Source: Combretum micranthum
Taxonomy: Eukaryota > Streptophyta > Magnoliopsida > Myrtales > Combretaceae
Direction of reading: 5' to 3'
NCBI GenBank assembly: GCA_024138025.1
Contig: JAMXBD010003419.1
Location: 1 to 64,000 of the forward strand
DNA length: 64,000 nucleotides
Positions 12,414 through 22,310 of the stretch are shown piece by piece (within the stretch, counting starts at the first letter, position 1; every line of letters begins with the position of its first letter). The translations under genes and the position numbers were made by a program. The notes beneath the pieces were generated by a model. That model saw only the letters and a program-made list of their open reading frames with translations. It searched no databases and was not told where the DNA came from.

Positions 12414-12725
12414 TTAAATCAAATTCAACCGCATATCTGGAATATGCCTGACATCCTTCAGGACCAATTGTGTATCACTCTCTATCTCTAAACAAACATC
12501 TCCTTTACCTACAATTTTAGAAAAATTCTCATTTCTCATTCTTACTACACCAAAATTGCCTGGTATGTAAGATGAGAAGAATTTTCTATGAGATGTAGCA
12601 TGAATGGTAGCACCACTATCAATTATCCAGCTTGTCTCATGGACTGCAAGATTGACCATCATCATCATCATAGATAAGGTTAAACTCTTCGACAATATTC
12701 TCTTGTTCATCATCACTGCTATCAT
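12414..12725 (-). pseudogene. Copia aspartic protease region
   Basis: Contains WIIDSGATIHAT with the DSGA active-site motif, followed by the LKDVRHIPDMRLNLI segment typical of the protease-integrase junction. It is out of frame with the downstream integrase fragment. Confidence 0.85.
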
Positions 12726-12736
12726 CCTTTCTCTGT

Positions 12737-13501
12737 TTTTGCCTTTATTCTTCTTTTGATGCTACTTGAACTTTCAGCAAAACTTCTTTATATGACCCTT
12801 TTTCTCACAGTGATGGCATTGAACATTGGCATATTTATTTGACTTTCCTCGACTCCTGTCCTTTGATCTTGTACCTCTAAACTAACTCCTCCCCCTGGAT
12901 TCTGCAACATTGACTTCTTCCTTTGATGAAGAAGACCCTTGTGTTCTTCGTCTCATTTCTTCATTTAAGACTCCACTTTTGACAAATTCCATATTTACTA
13001 TGCTGTTTGGTGCATAATTTGTAAGTGAAATTTTTAAAGTCCCCCAAGACTCTAGTAAGGAGGCTAGAATTAAAAGAGCGAGTACTTCATTGTCAAAATT
13101 TATGCCCATTCCTGACAATTGCTCTACAATTTCTTGAATATCATTCAAATGATCTACCATTGATGCACCTTCCCGATACTTCATCTGGAGTAGCCCTGTC
13201 AAATAAAACAATTTATTGTTACCGGTTTTAGAGGCATACAGCTCCTCTAACTTATTCCACGAAGTCCTTGCATGAGTCTCATTACAAATGTTATACACAT
13301 TGTCTTCAACAAACTATCAAATAAATCTACATACTTGCTCATGCTCAAACTCCCATTCCTCATCTGTTTTGTCCTCAGGTTTAGTAGTACCAAACACCGC
13401 AAATGCATCTTTGTCGCGAACAAGAGGTCCTTCATCTTGCTTCTCCATATGTGATAATTTGTGCCATTTAAATTAATCATTTTCCTCGTCCTCGCCTCCA
13501 T
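12737..13501 (-). pseudogene. Copia GAG with zinc knuckle (broken)
   Basis: The N-terminus reads INLNGTNYHIWRSKMKDLLF (13247-13501). The core follows in a second frame (12882-13298) with SWNKLEELYASK and LTGLLQMKYREGAS. The CCHC zinc knuckle CHHCEKKGHIKKFC is readable at about 12775-12816 beyond an in-frame stop. The parts lie in different frames. Confidence 0.85.
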
Positions 13502-13608
13502 GATTCAACTGAATGAATAATAATCTAACTCATTTTCTGATGTGGAGGATCCACAACTTAGTGGCAACCACAAAGCATACAATAAGTAGATATATTCACC
13601 CAAATATA

Positions 13609-13620
13609 GTTCTGATACCA
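13609..13620 (-). other. Primer-binding site (initiator tRNA-Met) of the copia element
   Basis: Two bases after the end of the 5' LTR, the minus strand reads TGGTATCAGAAC. This matches the complement of the plant initiator tRNA-Met 3' end (TGGTATCAGAGC) at 11 of 12 positions. Confidence 0.85.
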
Positions 13621-13622
13621 GT

Positions 13623-13942
13623 TGTTGAGGTATCAAGCAGCGCATCGGAAATAATAAAATGCGAGGCGGATAACGGATAAAAAAATACGAGCAAACCACA
13701 ATTTTGCTTATTCTTCACGTTAAACACAGCTAAAAATTTCATGGCCAGGCAGCCAGCTTGTAAATTTTCCAAATAAAGTCGGCTAAATGTTTCATGCCAG
13801 CTTGCAAAAAAAGACTTCAAGAGAATTCAAGAATTCTCTTTGGTGTTTCACATAGCCAATTTGACTACGTCATTCCCATTCCTTTTTTTTCAAATAATAA
13901 TAATAATAATAATAATAATACTCCATGTAAAAGGATCCATCA
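13623..13942 (-). repeat. 5' LTR of the copia element (320 bp, internally deleted)
   Basis: Runs from TGTTGAGGTATCAAGCAGCGC to CCATCA and aligns with both ends of the 787-bp LTR. The middle of about 470 bp is missing; the junction lies near 13692-13706. The (AAT)n run is present at 13897-13920. Confidence 0.9.
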
Positions 13943-14362
13943 ATTCCCTATTTAGCATTGCATGGTTCAAAGGGGAACAGGTACCCCATTTGTATACACT
14001 TACACACATTGAAGGAGGGAAGTTGACATTTGAGAGAATTCCACGTGCGAGCCATCATGCTCAAACTCTACCAATTATGCTACTAATAAAGAATTAGCAA
14101 TCAGCATGAATTTTTCTATAGACATCAGGGAACTTACCATATCAAATGATATTTGCATTTGGACTTTGTCTTGGCAACAAGAATGTGATTGTTTGTATTT
14201 GTTGAGGTCAAAGGAATGTATTTTTCAACTATTATTTCAAACCGAAGACAATGGTATTAGTAATTTATGATAAACACATGAATGAACGTATCAAATTTAG
14301 AGTCCTTAAGACATGAAGCTCTACTGGCCCATAAGGGCTCCACATTTATAGAGCAAGTGCAA
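13943..14362 (-). pseudogene. PADRE/DUF4228 pseudogene, copy A, 5' end and upstream region
   Basis: This continues the gene interrupted at 8719. The sequence AAGTTGACATTTGAGAGAA and GTGCGAGCCATCATGCTCAAA is shared with the region upstream of copy B (17625-17675). Similarity continues to about 14362 (CTCCACATTTATAGA, also at 17917). The TATA-like site of copy B (TATATATA) is degraded here to TTGTATAC. Only the first few codons and the promoter side are present. Confidence 0.75.
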
Positions 14363-14694
14363 TGTGGAGGTCTCAAACGTAACATCTTTTAGGAAACAGA
14401 AACAGACAACATCCGTTAATTTGTAGAAGAACTCAAGATCGACTTGGGTGAAAAACCAATGAGGAGTTAAAAGGAGAAAAATTCAATAGTTTTATAATAC
14501 TAAAAAACCTAGAAAAAATTTAAACTATAAACAAGGTAAAAGAATAAATGAACTTAAATTGATGGCAAAGTAATTTGTATTCAATCCAAAATGAAAGTTC
14601 TAAGTAAAAGTGTGAATAAACCAAACCAATTTACAAACAACTCAAGTTCGACTCAATTTTCATTTGAATTTGATTCGATTACAATCAAGTCAAA
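14363..14694. other. Short gene-free spacer
   Basis: AT-rich sequence with no supported gene. The last 60 bases are again the 'caagttcgactcaa' type of degenerate repeat. Confidence 0.45.
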
Positions 14695-14699
14695 CTCAA

Positions 14700-14972
14700 T
14701 GTAATGGTTTTGCTATGGGTGTATTGGAAAGGCTTATATGCATGTAAAAAGGGTTGGGTGTAAGTCATGTGGGCTTCCCCAGCGTTACCACTTCACAGTA
14801 GCATCGTCCTCATCTGTGGGCCCCGGAGTCCTTACCGGGAAGACTCTCTCGCGCACAGCCTTTTGGGGACCACTGCTACACATGGTGTGAAGGATTGTCC
14901 CACATGGGTTTGGCTCAACCCTTTTTACATGCATATAAGCCTTTCCAATACACCCATAGCAAAACCATTACA
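14700..14972. mobile_element. Palindromic TG...CA element with long inverted repeats, copy 1
   Basis: The 273-bp element runs from TGTAATGGTTTTGCTATGGG to its inverted complement ending AACCATTACA. The terminal inverted repeat is about 55-60 bp and nearly perfect, and includes TATATGCATGTAAAAAGGGTTG. It is flanked by the 5-bp direct repeat CTCAA (14695-14699 and 14973-14977). The interior is unusually GC-rich (GGGCCCCGGAG, TCTCGCGCACAGCC). A second, compound copy at 58362-58776 is over 90% identical by eye. It encodes nothing evident. The class is unresolved: the 5-bp duplication and TG...CA ends are LTR-like, the long inverted repeats are MITE-like. Confidence 0.85.
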
Positions 14973-14977
14973 CTCAA

Positions 14978-16344
14978 GTTTTAAATTAGTACACTAGTGA
15001 TTTTAGTATATTTTTAATGTAATTAAAACATAAACCAAATCCTACACAATCTACCCATCCCAACTTTTGGTTTGCCTATGTACAAATTAGTGTTCACCTT
15101 ATATCTTTGCCAGAACCTTGGATTGATGTTGTTAAATCTACAAAATAAGAAAAGAATTGTGAGTATAATAGCTAGGATTGTTCGACAAGATCACTTTAAT
15201 ACTTAAATCAGTAATATACAAATGTATTTAGAGAATGAGTGAATGATGAGAAAGCAGCAAAGTGAGAACAAATGTATGTGTGTGTGTAAGTTCGCTCTCC
15301 CTACTATAGAGGAGACTTTCAAGCCTTATTATAGGGGAGAAGGTTGTGCTAAACATTGTAAGTGGATCTCCTTAGTGGTGTGCATTTGATAATTAAGAAT
15401 CGTATCTTCTCACTGAGGCAAGGTCTTTAGATCACTGGGGGTGAACTAGAGACAACTAAGGTCATGTCTAGTAACAGTTCCCATTGTAAGAGGCCAACCT
15501 CTAGGGACATGTTGGATCTCTAAGAAGTTGTTTCAGGATAACTTAGTCTAAACCTTAGGAAAGAGGTGACCAAACTATTCCCAACTAGAATTGCTTAGTT
15601 TGACCTTCCATAGCTTGTCCAATGCCCATTAGAAATCGGACAGAGCCCAAATGGTTCAATCCATAAACCGAACCCATACCTAGGGAATCCATATCTAGAT
15701 TGGCCTAAAAACCCTCTAGCCCCCTCCCCTCAAAACCAAAAACTCTTATTGGTGATAAGTAGGCGAAGAGAGTCGGCACGTGGATAGGATTCCTAAGGCC
15801 ATGACTAGAAAATTTTGGACGAGGAAACGAATGTAGCTTCTTAGGTGAGCTTTAGGTATGTATTTGCGACCCTGTAGCCATGTTCTGATCTTCACGAGCT
15901 TCTCTTGAGACAAAGTGATAAAGTAAGCGAGTTATCTAAGCTTAGATTACTCATATTGGATGGGACAACATGGCACGATTGAAATGGTGATGTCCAACCA
16001 AGCTAGCAAGTTGGGGGTGTACTTCGGTCGCCTGTGCCCATGCCCCCACCCCCTCAAATGCTGAGTTAAGCACAATATCGTCCCTCATGCTTGAGCTACA
16101 CAATAGCGAGCTCATGAGTCTTAAAATGTGGAGTGCTCTCAATATGTTGGGCATTTGTTGATCTAAGGTGAAGGAGGATTCCAATTTGAATGGTAGGGCG
16201 CGCAAAATTGTACGAGGGACAAGTACCGCGCTTAGATTGGGCATGTCTGCGTACACCTGTTATGCCTATGTCTTCAACTGTCACATGTCTTTTGGCGAGA
16301 TCTAAAGGCTGCAATCTTACATTTCTCACGCTTCCACATAACCT
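14978..16344. other. Gene-free stretch
   Basis: No supported gene. Around 15240-15800 the text is less AT-rich and resembles decayed transposon or LTR sequence, with a (TG)n run near 15275. Open frames at 15951-16353 on the minus strand have no recognisable protein features. Confidence 0.4.
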
Positions 16345-16356
16345 CCGTCTCAAAAT

Positions 16357-16366
16357 CTATATAAAC
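16357..16366 (+). promoter_or_regulatory. TATA box of the small ORF at 16519
   Basis: TCTATATAAA, with a pyrimidine-rich 5' leader after it (CATTCTTCACC, then a T-run) and the ATG about 155 bp downstream. The spacing and leader are typical of plant Pol II genes. Confidence 0.45.
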
Positions 16367-16518
16367 CCCATAATCCCTACATTCTTCACCTTTCTTTGCA
16401 CTTTTTCATTGTTTTTTTTTTTCCTATTGTTCTTTTTGCATTCTAGACTTTCAAAGACACCTCAATCGAATAATCATATCAAATTATCAATCCTTCAAAA
16501 CTCTTCAACACCCAACAT

Positions 16519-16711
16519 CATGTCAAGCACTGGTGATTACGAGTTCTCTTCTCCTTCTTCTTCTTCCTCCTTGCAAACAATGAAGGATAATCAATTGATT
16601 AGCGACGAGTATATGAGGAAGCTTCTCCCTCCCAATGGTGATGGCAGTCAACATGTTAGGCAAGACAGCGAAGAGATCAGAAGTTATTCCATTGTTTCAG
16701 CGAGGACATAA
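16519..16711 (+). CDS. Small serine-rich ORF of unknown function
   Basis: An ORF of 63 codons starting MSSTGDYEFSSPSS and ending SYSIVSART, not recognised as any family. Residues 10-18 are almost all serine; the middle contains DEYMRKLLPPNGDGSQ. No signal peptide or membrane segment is seen. The start is the ATG after a CT-rich leader; the longer open frame upstream (16190) would run through the TATA box and is unlikely to be translated. The stop codon sits about 30 bp before the start of the duplicated PADRE segment, so the duplication may have truncated a longer gene. It could also be a chance ORF. Confidence 0.4.
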
Positions 16712-17104
16712 ACGGACAAATCAACAAATAACATTGATCAAACAAACACATGTAATATCGAACTGAACATTTTCAACACTTGATCGAACATGGATTGACA
16801 ACATGGTCCAACTACATTAACATATTTTAGATTTACAACTATTTAAACTATAAGCATGTTAGATCTTGAATAAAATACGCAAGGCAAGTAAAAAGTGGCT
16901 AAAACACTTCTGCCTTTAATGTTCCCTGAACAGTGGGGCTATGCTCACACGAAAAAAGCACAGCAAGAAAAGGAACACTTAGTGATTCCCTTCTCTCCCT
17001 TATATTCCTATACTAATCTATGCTAAAGTGAGTTTGAAGCCGAAATGCCATTTTCATTGGGAAGGTTTCAACTGCACAAACGCCTCTCCATCTGGATTCC
17101 ACCC

Positions 17105-17556
17105 TTAATAACCCGTCATTTCAGGAATAGTTGGTAAAGACGGATGCCATTTCTGACATTTCTCAATTCCTAAAAATGCATCTGAGAATTGTACGAGGAA
17201 ATCCTCAAGAGGGATTTTCTCTTTGCTTTGCAGCAGCATTTTCAACTGTTTTCTGGACAATACAACCTTGACAGACTGGCGACCTTCGCAACTCTCTTTT
17301 TGGAAGCTTTTATGCATAAAGGTGTTTGAGGCTCTGCAATTTCCGGGACTAGTAGATAGTATATTTCACCAGGTTCGAGCAGGGCATTGTCTGGCACTGG
17401 CAATTCAGGCTGTGAAGCTTGAACAAGCCTATAAGGGCCGGAAACGATATTCTGGACTGATGTCCAGGGTTTGATCTTCAGTTCTCCTCCATGGAAGATA
17501 ACTCGAGCTTTCTCCTGCCGCGATGGATGGATGAGAAGATCAATGCAGTTTCCCAT
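17105..17556 (-). pseudogene. PADRE/DUF4228 gene copy B, frameshifted
   Basis: Starts MGNCIDLLIHPS, the usual N-myristoylation start, followed by GGELKIKPWTS, LVQASQPELP, LLEPGEIYYL and VPEIAEPQTPLC. After that the frame is lost: relative to copy A one base is missing around 17305-17313 (copy A reads CGTAAGAAAATCC on the minus strand, this copy CATAAAAGCTTCC). The rest, SVKVVLSRKQLKMLLQ and PLEDFLVQFSDAF, continues in another frame to TAA at 17105-17107. Family members are usually 130-180 residues and this one would be about 150. A TATATATA lies about 40 bp upstream at 17593-17601. With a single lesion, a recent inactivation or a sequence error is possible. Confidence 0.8.
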
Positions 17557-17592
17557 TTGGCAATGCACAGTGCAAAGGGAAATAGTTTCCCC

Positions 17593-17601
17593 ATATATAT
17601 A
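17593..17601 (-). promoter_or_regulatory. TATA box of PADRE copy B
   Basis: TATATATA about 37-45 bp before the ATG on the minus strand, degenerate in copy A. The short distance implies a very short leader. Confidence 0.4.
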
Positions 17602-18427
17602 CACCCACACACATTGAGGGAGAGAAGTTGACATTTGAGAGAACTCAAACTCTACGTGCGAGCCATCATGCTCAAATTATAGACTCATATGTTACTAACA
17701 AAGAGTTGACAAAAAAGTTGGCCAGATTAAATGATCTTTGTATTGGACTTTGTCTTAGCAAACGACTGTGATTGTTTACATTTGTGGATGTCAACTTGTC
17801 AACTATGACATTCAAACTGAAGACAACAATAATTCAATTTATGATAAACAATTAAATGCGCCTTTCCAATTTGGAAAGTCTTCATGACATTAAGCATCAC
17901 TGGTTGACAAGTGCTCCACATTTATAGAATGGGACAGATGGAATATTCTGAACTCTAAAATCGAGTATAATATTTCACGGAATTTAAAACTAAGGAGGAG
18001 GGGGGAATTTTATCTTTTCATTAAAACTATTCATAACTTTGTTCGAATTTTTCTCCTTTTAGATTGCATTTAGAACAAAGGTTTTTGATCTGAGAATTCC
18101 TTCCAGCATTTTAGAGCATTGGAGCCCAACTCTAACCCGTACGACAGTATTTATCAAAATGGGATTAAGGTTGTGAATTTTACAATATTTTGACACGCAG
18201 CCATGTTACTGCTGTAAATGAGTTTAATCAAAATGATATATTATTCACTTTAAACTCAAATTCAATTCAAAATTTTAAAATTTAAACTCAGCTGAAACAA
18301 AATAAAGCTTAAATTTGAAATTTCAAAATTTAAACTCAACTCAACAAAATAAAGCTTAAAATTTTAAGTTTGAGCTCCACCCAAAAAACCAATAAATAAA
18401 CTATTTGACTTGATTAAATTATCTAAG
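17602..18427. other. Upstream part of duplication copy B and gene-free spacer
   Basis: 17602-17935 is the counterpart of 13990-14362. Beyond it the sequence is AT-rich, with 'aaatttaaactcaactcaac' degenerate repeats at about 18240-18420. No gene is supported. Confidence 0.5.
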
Positions 18428-18437
18428 CTCCATCTAG

Positions 18438-19850
18438 CCATAGTAAATAGGTTATGGCATAAGTGGGCTGGCACATGAGCTGCGGGCCTAGCATGAAACG
18501 TGAAGCAAAATGACAAAAACATAAGTATGTATGCATCGGCACGTGATACATGAGCCATGTAAAATAAGTGGACCGATACGGTACGACATATGATAAGGCA
18601 CACGAACCAATACCAGGCTTTTTTTAAATAATATTTATAAAAATAGTGATTTCTTTTTTTAATTTACTGTAAATTGTATTTAAATAAATTGTTTTGTTTT
18701 ATTATTTAACTAAATAATTTGCCTTCTTAAAAAATGCAATATTTTATTTTTTTTCTTAAATGATTTCAATTGTATTACTATTAACATATTAACTTTAATT
18801 TTTTTAAGAAATAAAATTATGAAATAATATTATATATTAATTAATTTATATTAAATGTTAAACTTGTTGAATCAATTTATTTAGAATAATTGTAAATTAT
18901 TAAATAAATGAAATTAATAAATGCATTAGGATCCGAAGAAGCAATGTCCACATTCATGAAGGATGATATAGTAAGAAGGTTGGATTTCAAGTATGATCCT
19001 CATGACAATCAATATTATGGGGATCAAGTTGGCGTACCTTGACCGGAGATGGAAATGAATAAAATGAATAGAGCTCCGATCTCAGTTTGGATTATCTATC
19101 CCGATCTTTGCACGATGAAGGAAAGAGAGAGGGACAGTGGTGGGATCAAACTCAAACACAATAATAACTTGGTGTATGTAACGTGAATGATATAATGGAG
19201 AGCCTATTATAGATAACCAAGACGCATTCAGAACATCGGGATATGCATGGAAACATGAATACCCAAATGAACCAATTCTTTAAATGGACAAGTTATTGAC
19301 TAGAGCATCCTCCACCACCATTGTATCAATCCCTCAGCGATGCAGATGGTGAAGGTGGTTAATGATCACATTTGCTCTATTTTTCAAAAATGAAAATGAT
19401 TATGTTTTATTTTTATTGGTAACAATGCAAAAAATAATGTTATTGGAATTAAATATATTGTTTAATTAATCATCTAAATTCCATTTATGTTAAATGTATA
19501 ATTTATTTATTACATTTATTCAAAACTAATTTGAATAATTATTTTAATTATAGTTTTGAAATCCATTAGAATATAAATCACAAGCCAAAATTAACAAAAA
19601 AAAAATTAAGCAAATCATGTGAAACCAAACCTGATTAAAGGCACACAAATCAGCATATAAAAGTACACGGCAGGCATGAGAATAAATGAGCCGGCACTAT
19701 ATGGCATGCGGAAAAAAAAAAAACACAACCGAAGCATGGTACGCAAGGTACACGAGCACGAATAGACCAGGCACACGAAAGCAAGCAGCATGCAAAGCAC
19801 GCAAAATTTAGCATGCGAATGGTATGACACAAACCATTTATCATGCCTGG
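18438..19850. mobile_element. Non-autonomous DNA transposon (1.4 kb) with 10-bp flanking repeat
   Basis: Flanked by the perfect direct repeat CTCCATCTAG (18428-18437 and 19851-19860). The ends are imperfect inverted repeats: CCATAGTAAATAGG at left, and CCAGGCATGATAAATGG as reverse complement at right. Both subterminal regions (18450-18615 and 19635-19830) are rich in CATGAGC, GGCACG and GCATGC motifs, unlike the AT-rich middle, as in subterminal transposase-binding arrays of hAT or Mutator elements. The centre (18930-19190) carries a decayed coding-like stretch (MSTFMKDDIVRRLDFKYDPH) that I do not recognise. Confidence 0.65.
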
Positions 19851-19860
19851 CTCCATCTAG

Positions 19861-20492
19861 TTAAAATGTATTTTTAATATTTTCTTTTTATTTCCTTCCG
19901 TCACTTGTTAGATCACATTAATTTGATTACTCATCGAACAAAAAGTATAAAATATACTAGATTGATTTTTTTATGAAAGTGAAATCTTTGGTTTTCTAAA
20001 TAAAATATTAATATGAAAATTCAACTCAAAATTGAGTAATATATATATATATATATATATACATACATATGCTCCACCAATTTTGATTACACTCGTGAAC
20101 TAATCAAGTTAGATATTATAAAACATGAGTTTGCATCCATAAATCATTTGAGTTGCTCAATTTCGATCTCAACTTGACTATTTCTCAATTAAATTTGAGT
20201 AAAAATTGAAATAAGCTGGAGTAAATTGTGAACTACGCCCAGGCATGCATCAAAGAGTCCCAAGGTCATTAAAGAATAAAAACTGCACCTAATACGAGCA
20301 TCGCTTCTATGTTTGTTGTTAATTCTTTTATTTTCCATTTATTTGACAAATGTTTGACATAAAGACCATGTATAACGGTCAGCCGTAGCGCACCTCAACT
20401 TTCAAGGAAAAAAAAAAAAAAAAAGAAAAAAAATCCCATGTTATATGTCCCTTACTAATGATATCCAATTTTTCTGGCCCGTTTTGGTGAGG
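19861..20492. other. Gene-free stretch with TA microsatellite
   Basis: Contains (TA)n at 20040-20061 and an A-rich run at 20410-20433. No gene is supported. Confidence 0.5.
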
Positions 20493-20785
20493 GTAAATGT
20501 CATTTTTGGTATCTTAATTTTGTTTATTTATTTAATAATGTAAAGTTGATAAATATCAATTTGCTATCTAATTTTTTTTTTCATTTATATTATCTAAGTA
20601 AGGTAGTTATATTAGTAAGATTAGATAGTTAATTGTAGTATTAGTAAAATTCAAATAATTGATTATTATAAAATAGACAAATTTAGACACAAAATTCAAT
20701 ATATTGTTTAAATAATTAATTATAAAAATAGATAAAGGTCAACATCAAATATAACAATACTTTTGAGAATACCAAAAAGGGGTTA
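20493..20785. mobile_element. Foldback MITE, Mutator-like termini
   Basis: The left end GGGTAAATGTCATTTTTGGTAT pairs with the reverse complement of the right end, AACCCCTTTTTGGTATTCTC. The two halves are inverted AT-rich repeats across most of the 290 bp. The right end overlaps the start of the next element. Confidence 0.5.
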
Positions 20786-22310
20786 ATTCCATTGACGATA
20801 CCATCACTTTTTTTATATAACAATTTTGAACTTAAAAAAAAATAGCCCACAAAAATACTTGAACTTTTTAAATTTTGCACTGATAGTCATTTTGACCAGA
20901 GTTTGGCTAGAAGTCCAGCAATTGCTAGCATGGCAAGTATCTATATTAAAAAATTATTTTTCGATTTCCAAATTAGCATATTTATTTTCTTTTTTTTTCT
21001 TTTTTCTCTCTACTGCACCTTTCTGCCTCTCTTCTCTTCTTCTTCTTCCTCCAAAATAAAAAAATAATCAAATAAAAAAAAAAAACAAATCAAACAATCC
21101 CATAAAAAGTTAATACAAAAAACCCAAATATGAAGGGGGAAAAAAACCAAAATAAAATAAAATATGTTATTTTTTAAATTCATAAAACAAAGAACTTTTA
21201 ACTTAAAGGCACGCTCAAATGCACATGCACAAGTCATCTTCTACATTTACAAAAGGTTAGGCGGCTATAGTAATAGATCAAGAGCTGAATCTAGGCTCTT
21301 TATTGCTAGCTTTTGATTCGAATATGAATACTTTGGAATATCAAAGGTCAATTTATAGGGCAAGTACGATTTTAGAATCGCATTTAACATGATAGATTCA
21401 AATATTGAAAGAGGAAAATGATTTTAAAGTTTCGATTTTTCAACTTTCTTAACGTATTTCATCCATAGGTATCTATAAATAAGGAGTTGTGAGTTTGATA
21501 CTCGAGGGGGTTTTTAAAGTTTCAGACCCATAATTTAACCATTAAAACTCTAATAAGAGATTTCTCTCACTAGAATCATAGTTAAAATCCACAGCCTCTC
21601 TCTCTAACTTTCAGTTATGGTCACCACGAATCACATTGCCCTCCACCATAGCCTCCTTTTCCACCACCCAACCTAATAGAAAGGAGGCTCATTTTGCCTC
21701 CAACCTCCTTATCACTTCTCTCTTTCTCTACTACCTCTCTTCACTTTCTCTTTCTTTTCTTCTTCCAAAAACATAAATAAATAAATAAAATCCAAATCAA
21801 ACAACCCCATATTAAAAAAAAAAAACCAACAATGAAAAAGCCCAAATGAAAATCCAGTTGAGTAAAGTTTTTTTTTTGAAAAATCCAAATAAAACAACCC
21901 AAAATCCATATTTATATGTTTCTTTTTTCTATCTCTTATCTCTCTTTATTTTGGATTGTAGGTTTTTCTTAATTGTTTTAATTATATTTTTCTTTTTTGG
22001 TTGTGTAAAGAAGATGAATAGAAGAAAAAAGAAGAAAAAGAAGAAGAAGATGCGTTGCAAAAAGGGAAGAGAGAGGGATAGAAGAGTGAGAAGAGAAAAG
22101 GAAATAAATTGATAAACAAGAGAGAGAGACTATTTTTTCAATAAATATTATCTTCCACCTTAGCGTCTTGATAGAAAATTGGCTGGACTCGATCAAAATT
22201 ATAATGAGTGCAATATTTGCAAATTTTTAGTATTTTTGTGGATAAAAATTTTATTTAGGTATAATTTTGTTATATTGAAAAAGTTCAAATATCGTGAGAG
22301 AAACTAACCC
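20779..22310. mobile_element. Non-autonomous Mutator-like element (1.5 kb)
   Basis: The left arm (20779 onward: GGGGTTAATTCC ... ACGATACC ... CCACAAAAATACTTGAAC) and the reverse complement of the right arm (GGGTTAGTTTC ... ACGATATT ... CCACAAAAATACT) form diverged terminal inverted repeats of about 100-150 bp. The flanking 9-mers TACCAAAAA and TTCCAAAAT match at seven of nine positions, as expected for a Mutator-type duplication. The interior has two related CT-rich plus A-rich blocks (about 21005-21135 and 21715-21860). It encodes nothing convincing. Confidence 0.55.

Larger units (their letters stand above)
8720..13942 (-). mobile_element. Ty1-copia LTR retrotransposon inserted in a PADRE gene
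   Basis: The 5,223-bp element is flanked by the 5-bp target-site duplication ATTCC (8715-8719 and 13943-13947). Both LTRs start TG and end CA on the plus strand. Coding order on the minus strand is GAG, protease, integrase, reverse transcriptase, RNase H, which is the copia order. A primer-binding site for initiator tRNA-Met lies inside the right LTR, and a polypurine tract inside the left LTR. The closest family by motif is Tnt1-like. Every coding part is broken by stops or frameshifts and one LTR carries a large deletion, so the copy is old and non-autonomous. Confidence 0.95.

Noticed and set aside
14767..14997. ORF with near-identical copy at 58428-58691
   Set aside because: The similarity is due to the repeated palindromic element; the frame passes through its inverted repeat and is not conserved in the inverted partial copy.
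16190..16518. Long upstream extension of the small ORF at 16519
   Set aside because: It runs through a TATA box and a CT-rich leader and has no protein-like composition; the inner ATG is the plausible start.
21846..22112. ORF ending in a Lys/Arg run
   Set aside because: Low-complexity AAG-rich sequence inside a non-autonomous MULE; no domain.
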